Assembly (NCBI RefSeq): GCF_010993705.1
Contig: NZ_WOFO01000001.1
Coordinates: 1 to 64,000 of the forward strand
DNA: 64,000 bases
Direction: 5' to 3'
DNA from: Cyclobacterium sp. SYSU L10401
GTDB lineage: Bacteria > Bacteroidota > Bacteroidia > Cytophagales > Cyclobacteriaceae
Part shown: positions 1 to 6,819 of the stretch, in pieces
Layout of the letters: the number at the start of each line of letters is the position of its first letter
How positions within the stretch are numbered: position 1 is the stretch's first letter
Notes under the pieces: generated by a model
Databases searched by the model: none
What the model was told of the DNA's origin: nothing
The model's input: only the letters and a program-made list of their open reading frames with translations
Made by a program: the position numbers and the translations under genes

Positions 1-210
1 AACTGGCCACGGGACACCCTAGAAATCAATAAAATATTGCTCTATTTACAGGAAATGGCCATTTCCGAAAAAATCGTTTCGAATTGATGAAGTCAGGAAA
101 AACTAATTTTTCTGGTCACAGAGAACTCAAAAAAGACACAGAGGTCGCATAGGATTTTGTTGGGATACCATCCCTAAGTCCCTTATTTTTAATTGGGGTT
201 CAACCATTTT

Positions 211-310
211 GGTTAAGGATTAAAGAGGCTCGATCCCGGCGGGGGTATTCATGGTGGCTGTCTGGCAATTTCCCTGATATTGGGTTCACCCCTAGTGGTT
301 AAAGGTTAAG
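211..310 (+). repeat. Two units of GGTTAA(N)GGTTAA-type repeat
   Basis: GGTTAAGGATTAAA at 211-224 and GGTTAAAGGTTAAG at 297-310 are spaced 86 bp apart. Each is preceded by a 'gggTTCA(A/C)CC' phrase about 15-20 bp upstream. The same pairing recurs at 5107-5281 with 86 and 75 bp spacing, so these are members of one degenerate intergenic repeat family. No function is apparent. Confidence 0.55.
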
Positions 311-335
311 TGAGCTGTTCCTTTTCAGGTTGAAT

Positions 336-500
336 TTTAGTTTTCTACACTCCCTGCCCCTTCGTCTCGCCGTCTCTTCGTCCCTTAGTCTTCGATTCTC
401 TTTGTGTCTTCCGGGGTTCTTCATGTCCTCAGTGACTAAAATTCTCAGTACGCCTTCTCTCAGTCCCTAAGTCCCCTCACTCCCTTTTGACTCCTGTTTT
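336..500 (+). repeat. Degenerate copy of the pyrimidine-rich intergenic repeat
   Basis: The stretch is made of phrases such as cgtctcgccgtctcttcg, tcccttagtc, ctctcagtcc and ctaagtcccc. The same wording in the same orientation occurs at about 2700-2870, 4490-4640, 4950-5098 and 5530-5657. This copy is the most diverged. It stops 30 bp downstream of the LuxR-type regulator gene. Confidence 0.5.
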
Positions 501-530
501 TTACAGTATCATGATATCCTAAACCAAATA

Positions 531-1307
531 CTATAGAATCTTATTCACCAGAATGAAATGTATCAACTCAGCGGTATTTTTTAAATTGGCCTTGCCCAAT
601 ATGTTTTTTCTATGGGTCCTGGCTGTTTCATACCGGATATTCAGGGTTTCAGCGATTTTCCTGCTTGAAAAGCCCTTAACCAGCAACCTGACAATCTCCA
701 TCTCACGGTTAGAAAAGATCGATCTATAAGGCTTAAGCTCGAGATTATTTCTGTCCATATAAAATTGTTCATTTGAATATTTATTCAATAGAACAGCCTG
801 AGGAATATTGGTGGGATGTAAGTGAGATATGTCCGTAATGACATTGGCAAAAATATAGGGCAGTTTATTTTCATCGAAAACCAGGGGGATATTTTGGTTT
901 TGGATGGTGAGTACCCTGCCGTCTTTTCGGGAACAGCGGGTATAAAATACCATAAAAACGAAAGGTCTTTCTTCCATTTGGAGCCCATTCACATATAACA
1001 TGGCATTGTGGATGGCATTGTTGACAAACCCATAGTCCTCTTTGAAAATAAAATTGGCGACAAATTCCCTGTTGCCTGTTTTGATTTCATCATGGCTGTA
1101 TTGAATCACCCCCATGCTGTCTCCGGCCACATGTTCCAGTTCCCAGGTTCGGGTATTTGCAACAAAAGAAAACCAGTTGCCTACGGTCCAGAAGCCGTTT
1201 ACCAGGGGATTGTTTTTGACGAGCGCTAGATAATCATTCTTATAGACCACATAGTCCTGTTTCCCAAAGGCCTTCACCAAATCGATATAATCATTGACCC
1301 TTTCCAT
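531..1307 (-). CDS. LuxR-family transcriptional regulator with N-terminal sensor-like domain
   Basis: The predicted 258-residue regulator has a clear LuxR/GerE helix-turn-helix at about residues 198-255 (FSNREMEIVRLLVKG, then SSRKIAETLNI and ETARTHRKNIL). The N-terminal ~190 residues resemble the PAS-like ligand or sensor module common in Bacteroidota LuxR proteins, but no ligand can be named. There is no receiver domain and no phospho-Asp signature, so it is not a classical response regulator. I chose the ATG at 1307. The frame extends to a TTG at 1394, but that would leave only 3 bp to the divergent gene. The divergent lipoprotein at 1398 is a plausible neighbour or target, by position only. 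Confidence 0.8.
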   Translation of the reverse strand: MERVNDYIDLVKAFGKQDYVVYKNDYLALVKNNPLVNGFWTVGNWFSFVANTRTWELEHVAGDSMGVIQYSHDEIKTGNREFVANFIFKEDYGFVNNAIHNAMLYVNGLQMEERPFVFMVFYTRCSRKDGRVLTIQNQNIPLVFDENKLPYIFANVITDISHLHPTNIPQAVLLNKYSNEQFYMDRNNLELKPYRSIFSNREMEIVRLLVKGFSSRKIAETLNIRYETARTHRKNILGKANLKNTAELIHFILVNKIL

Positions 1308-1397
1308 GGGCGAAGCATCATTATGTACCTCATTTGAGGTATTGAGTTGGAGTTTTATTTCCCTCAATTTAGGGTTTAAATCAACTCCAATCAAATC

Positions 1398-2576
1398 ATG
1401 TGCAAAAATATGAGTATAAAAAGCATTTTAATGGTGCAAATCATTAGTCTTTGCCTGAGTTTGCACTCCTGCATTAAACCGGCAGATAGCGACCCCGGAC
1501 AGCAGGATTTGGATACAGATACCACCGGTGTGGACAATTCCACCCCGGATCTCAACGCTTTGAATAGCTGTCTGTACATCAGCAATGCTGTACTTAGCCC
1601 GGGAAAAGTCTCCGCGAATACCGGGCAGGTAGATTTTAAGATAGACAAAGACACTTTATTCCTCCGGCCTGGTTTTACTGACCGGATTCATTTACAGTCT
1701 GCTGATTGTTATGATGAGGGCATTTCTTCCGTTATGCTCCAGGTGGTAGGATCCGATGAGTATTTTACAATAAACCCAGATGAATGGGTAAGAGATGATT
1801 CTCTTTTTTGCTTTAAGACTACCCTTGGTTTTGAATTTTCCTTGTCTTGTGAGGATGAAAAACTTCCTGGAGCATTCGATATAGATATCCTGCCAATCAA
1901 CCCGAATGGGAATCCCATGGATAGAATCAGACGAAGGGTTATTATCCCAGATCCGGATAAGGAAACAGCTTGTACTCCAGGGCCTGAGGATACCTGGGTA
2001 TGGAAATGGACCGCTGTCAACGGGGTATTTCATTCCTCCCCCGGAGTGGCTGAATTATTTGAGTTTTCGGTCAATGGATGCTGCCTGGAGGGACATACCG
2101 TGGACTGTATAGCCAACGGAATTCCTGAGGAAGACTGGATCCCTCTGGCCTATGATCATCACCGCACTGTGAATATGGAATACCTGACCTTCCGCGAAGA
2201 CGGTAGTATGGAGGGTATACTTTCTTTGGTAATCCAAAATATCGATCCAACAAATTCCAATTTTTGTAACAATCAACCGGCCTATCGCTACAATGCTAAA
2301 AACCACCATTTTTGGGGTGAATATGCTTTTAATGCCAATACAAAGCGATTAAATTTCACCCAAATTGAAAGCAGGATGACAATGGTCGATTTGGGAGATT
2401 TGGGTACTTACCCTGAATACGATATGCATTACATCAGTACACAGGCAGCATACGAAATGATTGGCTGCAACATGTTGGTGGAAAAATCAAACATAGAAGG
2501 GCAACAAACCTTGCGGTATTTTGAAAGGCTCAAAGGAAACGATGAGGATATTTTCGATGAATTGTGGCATGACTAA
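1398..2576 (+). CDS. Hypothetical lipoprotein
   Basis: The 392-residue protein has a short hydrophobic signal and a lipobox ending LHSC near residue 26, so it should be lipid-anchored. The mature part is rich in Asp, Pro and Cys and carries several cysteines (for example CCLEGHTVDC near the middle), which suits an extracytoplasmic protein with disulfides. I recognise no family. An in-frame ATG at 1410 would give a cleaner signal peptide and is an alternative start. The gene is divergent from the LuxR-type regulator and is followed by a hairpin terminator. Confidence 0.7.
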   Translation: MCKNMSIKSILMVQIISLCLSLHSCIKPADSDPGQQDLDTDTTGVDNSTPDLNALNSCLYISNAVLSPGKVSANTGQVDFKIDKDTLFLRPGFTDRIHLQSADCYDEGISSVMLQVVGSDEYFTINPDEWVRDDSLFCFKTTLGFEFSLSCEDEKLPGAFDIDILPINPNGNPMDRIRRRVIIPDPDKETACTPGPEDTWVWKWTAVNGVFHSSPGVAELFEFSVNGCCLEGHTVDCIANGIPEEDWIPLAYDHHRTVNMEYLTFREDGSMEGILSLVIQNIDPTNSNFCNNQPAYRYNAKNHHFWGEYAFNANTKRLNFTQIESRMTMVDLGDLGTYPEYDMHYISTQAAYEMIGCNMLVEKSNIEGQQTLRYFERLKGNDEDIFDELWHD

Positions 2577-2585
2577 CCTGGTTTT

Positions 2586-2631
2586 AGATAAAGGTAATCC
2601 TGGGTAAACTTATAGCCCGGGACCTTTATCT
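2586..2631 (+). terminator. Hairpin terminator after the lipoprotein gene
   Basis: AGATAAAGG (2586-2594) pairs with CCTTTATCT (2623-2631), and TCCTGGG (2598-2604) pairs with CCCGGGA (2616-2622) with one G-U pair. The hairpin lies 10 bp past the stop codon. The following T-run is weak (tgccttttg), so termination efficiency is uncertain. Confidence 0.55.
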
Positions 2632-2649
2632 TGCCTTTTGAAACAAAGG

Positions 2650-2872
2650 ATTTAGCCACAGAGAACGCAAAGGAGGCACAGAGGTCGCTAAGTGTTTTTT
2701 TGGCTGCCATGCAGGTCCCATCTTTCTCCAAAAATTCCTCTGCGCCTTTCGTGTCTCCTCCGTATTCTCTGTGACAAAAAACCCCTACCTCCCCACGCCA
2801 GGCAATCGTCCTCAAATTTCCCTCTCCCCAAGTCTCACCGTCCCTCCGTCTCTTTGTATCCAAGTCCCATTC
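2650..2872 (+). repeat. Intergenic repeat copy with internal inverted arms
   Basis: The left arm (cacagagaacgcaaagg...cacagagg, about 2656-2686) is a degenerate reverse complement of the right arm (cctctgcgcctttcg...ttctctgtgac, about 2738-2775), so the single strand could fold back. The right arm continues into the pyrimidine-rich tail (cgtcctcaaatttccctc, gtctcaccgtccc) shared with the copies near 4.5, 5.0 and 5.6 kb. It fills the gap between the lipoprotein and HAD genes. Confidence 0.6.
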
Positions 2873-2891
2873 TGGAGAATAACCTGAAGGA

Positions 2892-3707
2892 TTAACGTAC
2901 TGGCACTAATTCCTGATCCATTATCTGTTCAAACCTGTCTGTGTCCAACAGGTCTTTAATACTTTGAATCACATGGTTAGGAGAATAGGCCAAATTTTCT
3001 ATTTCTTCCCTGCGAGTAGAACCCGTAAGGGTAAGGACGGTTTTAAAACCCATTTGTACGCCTCCCAGGATATCGGTTTCCATGGTATCTCCAATCATTA
3101 TGGTCTGTGCCGACCGGGTTCCCAGTTCTGATTTTGCAATCCGCATCATGACGGGGCTGGGTTTTCCGGCACTGAATGCCTTTTTTCCGGTGGCCATTTC
3201 GATCATTGATACAAAGGCACCACAGCCTGAGCGAATGGAGTTATTGGAGCTTGGGCAGTACGCATCCAGGTTGGTAGCGATCAATTTGGATCCGTTCATG
3301 ACCATATTGATAGCTTTGTCAACAGATTCAAGCATAATGGTTCTTCCTTCACCGATCACCACGTAATCGGGTTCATCATCCACGATGGAATAGCCGTTTT
3401 GGTGCAGTGCGGTGAGCAGTCCTCCCTCCCCGATTACGTAGGCTGTTCCGCCAGGTTTTTGGGAGGCCAGGTACCTTGCCGTGGCAATGGCGCAGGTAAA
3501 GATGTGTTTTTCCGCTACCTTAATGCCCATTCGGCTTAATTTGGCAACCACGTCCCGGCAGTTTCGCTGACTATTATTGGTTAAAAACAGAAAAGGGTAG
3601 TCTTCCCTTAATAGTTTATGTATGAATTCCTTCGCACCAGGGATCAATTCACCTCCGCGGTAAATTACCCCATCCATATCGATCAAAAATCCCAGGTCTT
3701 TTTTCAT
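2892..3707 (-). CDS. HAD superfamily (IIA, NagD-like) phosphatase
   Basis: The 271-residue protein has the full HAD motif set. Motif I is DMDGV with nucleophile D10 and D12, motif II is TNNS at 43-46, the motif III lysine lies in AGKPSP, and motif IV is GDTMETDI. The overall pattern (GAKEFIHKL, FLTNNS, ATNLDAYCP) matches the NagD/p-nitrophenyl phosphatase branch with a C2 cap. It probably dephosphorylates small sugar or nucleotide phosphates in the cytosol, and the substrate cannot be told from sequence. The start is ATG at 3707. The gene stands alone, facing away from the RNA gene region. Confidence 0.9.
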   Translation of the reverse strand: MKKDLGFLIDMDGVIYRGGELIPGAKEFIHKLLREDYPFLFLTNNSQRNCRDVVAKLSRMGIKVAEKHIFTCAIATARYLASQKPGGTAYVIGEGGLLTALHQNGYSIVDDEPDYVVIGEGRTIMLESVDKAINMVMNGSKLIATNLDAYCPSSNNSIRSGCGAFVSMIEMATGKKAFSAGKPSPVMMRIAKSELGTRSAQTIMIGDTMETDILGGVQMGFKTVLTLTGSTRREEIENLAYSPNHVIQSIKDLLDTDRFEQIMDQELVPVR

Positions 3708-4085
3708 AGTGTATGCTGTTAACTTGTCTGATACAAAAATACGGTATATTTAATAAAAACTAAAAAAAAATGATAGAAAAGTAATTTAAATTATCTCTAA
3801 TTAAAAATAATATAATAAAAATAATTAAATATTACTAAAATGAAAATACTAAAAGTCATGATTTTTCGGTTTTTAAAAACCATTTCCTATCCGTTTGAAA
3901 CGGAATGTTGCTGGTGCATTTGACCCTGAAAGCCTGGTCGACAAAACCCGTTGAGAATTCATTAATTTCCAGCTTATATCGAGCGGCTGATTTGCTAATA
4001 AATGCCTAAAAAAGGTTAAATATTAAATATAATGTAAAATTATATCATTTTTATTGCTGGGTTTTTAAATTAATGTTGCTTTTAT
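3708..4085. other. AT-rich gap without a gene
   Basis: This 378-bp stretch is strongly A+T-rich, especially 3735-3860, and contains no credible coding frame on either strand. It lies between the HAD gene start and the promoter-like box of the RNA gene and probably contains the upstream control region of the HAD gene. I see no repeats or stable hairpins in it. Confidence 0.5.
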
Positions 4086-4093
4086 TACCTTTG
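4086..4093 (+). promoter_or_regulatory. Putative -7 box TACCTTTG upstream of the RNA gene
   Basis: TACCTTTG matches the Bacteroidota -7 consensus TAnnTTTG exactly. No TTG -33 box is found at the usual 19-21 bp spacing. A start near 4100 would give a transcript containing the partial copy at 4137 and the tRNA-like gene at 4226, ending at the terminator near 4381. Confidence 0.4.
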
Positions 4094-4136
4094 ACATATC
4101 AAACAAAGACAAACGGTCTTAGAAATGTTGAAATCT

Positions 4137-4166
4137 TGTAGGGTGATGAAACCTGCCTTCGGCAGG
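4137..4166 (+). repeat. Partial copy of the tRNA 5' end joined to a hairpin
   Basis: TGTAGGGTGATGAAAC at 4137-4152 is identical to the first 16 nt of the tRNA-like gene at 4226-4241. Instead of continuing as a tRNA it runs into the 6-bp hairpin CCTGCC-ttc-GGCAGG (4152-4166). It looks like an aborted or recombined duplicate of the tRNA 5' half, 89 bp upstream of the complete gene. Confidence 0.6.
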
Positions 4167-4225
4167 CAAATAAAAAGTGATATTGCTTATTCATTTTCAT
4201 CTCTATACAAATTAAGATCACACAA

Positions 4226-4349
4226 TGTAGGGTGATGAAACTGGCAGACATGCCCCCCTGTCTCGGGGGTGGGGAGTACAGTATAAAGCAAATATCGAGC
4301 TCGTGTTTTGCCTAACTGCCCCGTGGAGGTTCGAATCCTTCTCCTACAG
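4226..4349 (+). tRNA. Atypical type II tRNA (or tRNA-like RNA), anticodon GUC, very long variable arm
   Basis: The sequence folds as a cloverleaf. Acceptor TGTAGGG (4226-4232) pairs with TCCTACA (4342-4348), one G-U, with discriminator G4349 and no encoded CCA. The D arm has a 3-bp stem ATG/CAT and GG at 4243-4244. The anticodon stem is CCCCC (4253-4257)/GGGGG (4265-4269) with loop CTGTCTC, placing T at 33 and GTC at 34-36. The T arm is GGAGG/CCTTC with loop TTCGAAT. The variable region (4270-4323) is over 50 nt and itself folds: GGGG/CCCC, AGT/ACT, then GCAAA...TTTGC. The D arm resembles tRNA-Leu, G73 is more like tRNA-Ser, yet the anticodon would read Asp codons. Normal tRNA-Asp has no long arm, and T at position 37 is unusual. 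It could be a functional allo-tRNA-like species, a regulatory RNA or a decayed tRNA. Confidence 0.6.
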
Positions 4350-4380
4350 CAGGTTATTTTGGGTTTATTGTTAATTGACT

Positions 4381-4412
4381 AAAGCTATGGAACAGTGTTT
4401 CATGGCTTTTTT
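4381..4412 (+). terminator. Rho-independent terminator of the tRNA-like gene
   Basis: AAAGCTATGGAA (4381-4392) pairs over 12 bp (two G-U) with TTTCATGGCTTT (4398-4409) around a CAGTG loop, and the T-run spans 4407-4412. It lies 32 nt after the tRNA 3' end with no other gene nearby, so it supports a discrete transcript for the RNA gene. Confidence 0.75.
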
Positions 4413-4489
4413 CTTGTACCGAAAAACTAATTTTTTGGTCAAATTATCACCACATTACCAAATCATCTCATCATCAAATCATCCCTCCG

Positions 4490-4640
4490 AGCCCTTCGTG
4501 CCCCCTCCGTTTCCTCTGTGACGAAAAACCTCTACTTCGCCACGCCAGACAACCGTTCTCAAATCCCCCTCTCCCTGCGTCTCACTGTCCCTTCGTCTGC
4601 AAGTCTCTCAGTCTCTTAGTCACCCAATCCCTCGCCCCTT
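4490..4640 (+). repeat. Copy of the pyrimidine-rich intergenic repeat
   Basis: The order of phrases gcccttcgtgcc, ctctgtgac(g/a)aaaaac, cgccacgccagacaac, cctcaaat-type, tctccctgcgtctcac, cccttcgtctgcaagtctctcagtc is shared with the copies at 2738-2872 and 4950-5098. The similarity spans roughly 150 bp with scattered substitutions. It has no coding potential. Confidence 0.6.
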
Positions 4641-4739
4641 CTTACTGTTTTGTGGATATGGATTCAGGTAATTTTCGTTCAAATTATTAGCCATAAAAAT
4701 GGAGGTAATCGCATCCTAAAAAGTTGGCCATGGACCCTG

Positions 4740-4910
4740 CATATTGATTGGCCGTTCTCTTTCTTTTTGTCTTGACACAAAAAGAAACAAAAAAAGTCAA
4801 GGCACAAAAATCCTTCACCCCGCAATCCTCCAGCACGGCCCGGTTTTGTGCCGGCCCCCTGCACTTTTCGTAAAAAATGGAGGACTTCGACTATTTTAAA
4901 TTTCATGGAT
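4740..4910. repeat. Hairpin-bearing intergenic element
   Basis: TTTCTTTTTGT (4760-4770) and ACAAAAAGAAA (4777-4787) form a perfect 11-bp stem around CTTGAC, followed by an A-run and 'gtcaaggcacaaaaatcc'. The stretch continues as a GC-richer section (cagcacggcccgg...gccggccccctgcac) and ends near 'aaatttcatgg'. An open frame of 75 codons on the minus strand is produced by this low-complexity hairpin and is not a gene. Elements with this wording are, from memory, common between genes in Bacteroidota. Confidence 0.5.
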
Positions 4911-4949
4911 AGAAAATCTGATTGCTCAAATCACTCCGTCATTTTTTCT

Positions 4950-5098
4950 CCACAAAACCCTCCGCGCCCTTCGTGCCTCCTCCGTGTCCTCTGTGACAAA
5001 AAACACCTATCTCCGCACACCCGGCAATCGTCCTCAAATCTCCCTCACCCTACGTCTCACGGTCCCTTCGTCTCCAAGTCTCTCAGTCACTAAGTCTA
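4950..5098 (+). repeat. Best-preserved copy of the pyrimidine-rich intergenic repeat
   Basis: It contains all phrases of the family in order: ccctccgcgcccttcgtgcc, tcctccgtgtcctctgtgac, aaaaaacacctatctccgca, cacccggcaatcgtcctcaa, atctccctcaccctacgtc, tcacggtcccttcgtctcc, aagtctctcagtcactaagt. Copies at 2738-2872, 4490-4640 and 5530-5657 match it with differences. It directly abuts the GGTTAA-type repeats. Confidence 0.65.
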
Positions 5099-5106
5099 AA
5101 TCTAAT

Positions 5107-5281
5107 GGTTAAGGGTTAAATGGCAGGTTGCTGGCCATGTTGTTCAGAGTGGCTGCCCGGCTGTCAGTTGTTACTCTGGATTCAACCGGGGTAGTTAAGG
5201 GTTAAACAATTGTACCTTCAGTTAACCAGTTATGGCAATAATCCTGAATTATGGATTCAGCCGGATTGGTTAATGGTTAAA
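5107..5281 (+). repeat. Three units of the GGTTAA(N)GGTTAA-type repeat
   Basis: GGTTAAGGGTTAAA (5107-5120), AGTTAAGGGTTAAA (5193-5206) and GGTTAATGGTTAAA (5268-5281) have 86 and 75 bp spacing. The second and third are preceded by 'ggattca(a/g)ccgg'. The same family is at 211-310, so two blocks of it flank the 5-kb left segment in direct orientation, each followed by the pyrimidine-rich repeat. Confidence 0.55.
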
Positions 5282-5289
5282 ATAGCGTT

Positions 5290-5500
5290 CCTGCCTTGCC
5301 TCCCCCTCCTGTTTTAGGACGGGCCCGGGGGGTGGTCCTAAAGGGCCCCGGCATTGGCGGAAAGCCGGCTTCACGGTTGAGCAGCTGGATAGCCAATGCA
5401 GGAAGGTTCAGTTCCCCTATCGCCGGGCTGCGCCTCCCTTGTCGGCTTACCAGGGGTTAGCATCTTTTCACCCTTTCAGGGTTTGGTTTAGTTGACTTTC
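5290..5500. repeat. GC-rich intergenic block with hairpins
   Basis: This is a local GC-rich island in an otherwise AT-rich intergenic region. TTAGGAC (5314-5320) and GTCCTAA (5335-5341) form a hairpin around a G-rich loop, and further G/C-rich complementary stretches (gggccccgg, ggaaagccggc) follow. The section 5415-5480 (ccgggctgcgcctccctt, ttcaccctttcagggtttgg) has no coding potential. It has the look of an intergenic repeat, but only one copy is in the window. Confidence 0.35.
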
Positions 5501-5529
5501 AATTAACCAGTTAACCAATTAAACCATCT

Positions 5530-5657
5530 CTCCGTATTCTTTACGACTCAAAACCCCTATCTCCGCATGCCAAAAATTCGTCCTCAAATCTCCTTCTCCC
5601 TAAGTCTCACCATCTCTAAGCCTCTTAGTCCCTTCGTCTCTACGTCTCTCAGTTCCC
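5530..5657 (+). repeat. Copy of the pyrimidine-rich intergenic repeat reaching the pectate lyase stop
   Basis: The wording 'tctccgtattctttacgactcaaaacccctatctcc', 'cgtcctcaaatctcc', 'ccctaagtctcacc', 'cgtctctcagttcccc' aligns with the copy at 4950-5098. Its right end runs into the 3' end of the pectate lyase gene, whose stop codon is at 5649-5651. Confidence 0.55.
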
Positions 5658-6746
5658 CATCCTCTTCTTCCACTCCGGATAGTCGCTTTCCAGCAGCTCT
5701 TTTGCATAGGGCCCCAGATAGCTATAGCCCACCCGTCTTTCGTGTTCTATTTCGTGTAAGGCATACCGTACCACACTGTCCCTGCCCACAAACATGGGAC
5801 GATTGGTGCCAATTTCGTAAAACCTGGCCCAAAGGGGTCCGGCATCCGCATCCGGAACCACAACGAGATCGTAACCTCTGGGCAAATCGGGCTTTTCTAC
5901 CCGGTCCAGTCGGATGTTTTCCAGCTTTACTTTCTGAAACCAACCTACGGCGCTTTCAATGGCTTCAATTACAGCCGCATCCGGTTGCTCCAGCTGCATC
6001 AGGTATTGGATGATTCCCACACTTTCCGATCCGCTAATGGAGGGCAGCTCGTAGGCCCGGGCCTGTACCGGACGCAGGTCTTCCCGGTCAATTTGCGCAC
6101 ACCAGGCGGTGAGTTGCTTGTTTACCTGAATCTGTGAGCCCAGAATTATTTCCAGGCCCTTATCAATGGCTTCCTGGGATTTTTTCCTCCTTGATTTGCC
6201 GGCAAAAGCATAAAGGGGTGCATAATTGGCTACCTCCCGGAGCAGGTTCATGGCTTGAATCATGGCCCCATCGTTAAAGGTAATATGAGAATAGTATCCC
6301 TCCCGAAGCGGATAATATTGCGGCCAGCCGCCATTTTCGTATTGGGCTTCCAGCAGGTAATCCAATCCGGCAAGGGCTGCGTTTTTATATCGGGGTGCTC
6401 CGGTCTCCCGGTACACCTTGGCCAGGTATTCCATTTGTATAAATCCCGCATCGTTGTCCAGGGTGGTACCCACGATGTTGGATTTTTCCGCTATCAGCCT
6501 TTCTTTTTCCGCATCCGTCAGACGCTTCGACATGTCTATATTCTTATACCAGCCGCCGTTTTCTTTCTGGTAAAGGAGAATGTTTTCGGCAATTTGATTA
6601 GCCTGGTCTGTCCCATACCAGGATGCCTTCTGATCCAAAATTTCTTTCCAGGAAATGCTACCTTGCGACAGGCTTTTAAAAGAGGAGGCATGAAGAAGCA
6701 GGGTGAAAAGGAAAAGGGTTTTTACAAATAGGCATTTTGGTAGCAT
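5649..6746 (-). CDS. pelA: Pectate lyase, PL10 family
   Basis: The 365-residue secreted enzyme is predicted to cleave polygalacturonate by beta-elimination. The signal peptide is MLPKCLFVKTLFLFTLLL...SFKSLSQG. PL10 hallmarks are visible: ASWYGTDQANQIAENILLYQ, QKENGGWYKNIDM, TTLDNDAGFIQMEYLAKVY, YENGGWPQYYPLR, ITFNDGAMIQAMNLL and the catalytic-arginine neighbourhood TAWCAQIDREDLRPVQARAYE. The length is typical for the catalytic domain alone; there is no carbohydrate-binding module. I chose the ATG at 6746; the frame extends to a TTG at 6776 with no better signal. It is isolated from other pectin genes in this window. Confidence 0.9.
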   Translation of the reverse strand: MLPKCLFVKTLFLFTLLLHASSFKSLSQGSISWKEILDQKASWYGTDQANQIAENILLYQKENGGWYKNIDMSKRLTDAEKERLIAEKSNIVGTTLDNDAGFIQMEYLAKVYRETGAPRYKNAALAGLDYLLEAQYENGGWPQYYPLREGYYSHITFNDGAMIQAMNLLREVANYAPLYAFAGKSRRKKSQEAIDKGLEIILGSQIQVNKQLTAWCAQIDREDLRPVQARAYELPSISGSESVGIIQYLMQLEQPDAAVIEAIESAVGWFQKVKLENIRLDRVEKPDLPRGYDLVVVPDADAGPLWARFYEIGTNRPMFVGRDSVVRYALHEIEHERRVGYSYLGPYAKELLESDYPEWKKRMGN

Positions 6747-6819
6747 GCTTTTGCTGGGTTTAACGTTAAGAATCAAGACACAAGTTACTAAAATCTTATC
6801 ATATCAGCAGGTGAACGAT

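Larger units (their letters stand above)
1..530. other. Gene-free, repeat-bearing intergenic region
   Basis: No convincing coding frame is seen here. The left part is AT-rich. At about 113-150 there is a phrase of the type 'cacagagaac...gacacagaggtcgc', the reverse-oriented form of wording found again at 2655-2690. Around 211-310 lie two 'GGTTAA-GGTTAA' units, and from about 340 to 500 a pyrimidine-rich stretch resembles the intergenic repeats at 2.7, 4.5, 5.0 and 5.6 kb. The region is best read as degenerate repeat material between genes. Confidence 0.6.

Noticed and set aside
4226-4349. Call as ordinary tRNA-Asp on the anticodon alone
   Set aside because: The long structured variable arm, T37 and Leu-like D arm do not fit tRNA-Asp, so isotype was left open.
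4679-4906. 75-codon open frame on the minus strand
   Set aside because: It is created by the A/T hairpin element and gives a low-complexity Phe/Lys-rich translation with no start context or homology feel.
211-5281. GGTTAA repeats considered as a CRISPR array
   Set aside because: Only two and three units, 75-86 bp apart with degenerate cores, no identical 25-40 bp repeats, and no cas genes.
5567-6013. 148-codon plus-strand frame
   Set aside because: It is Ser/Pro-rich sequence read through the pyrimidine repeat and then antisense to the pectate lyase, so it is a shadow frame.
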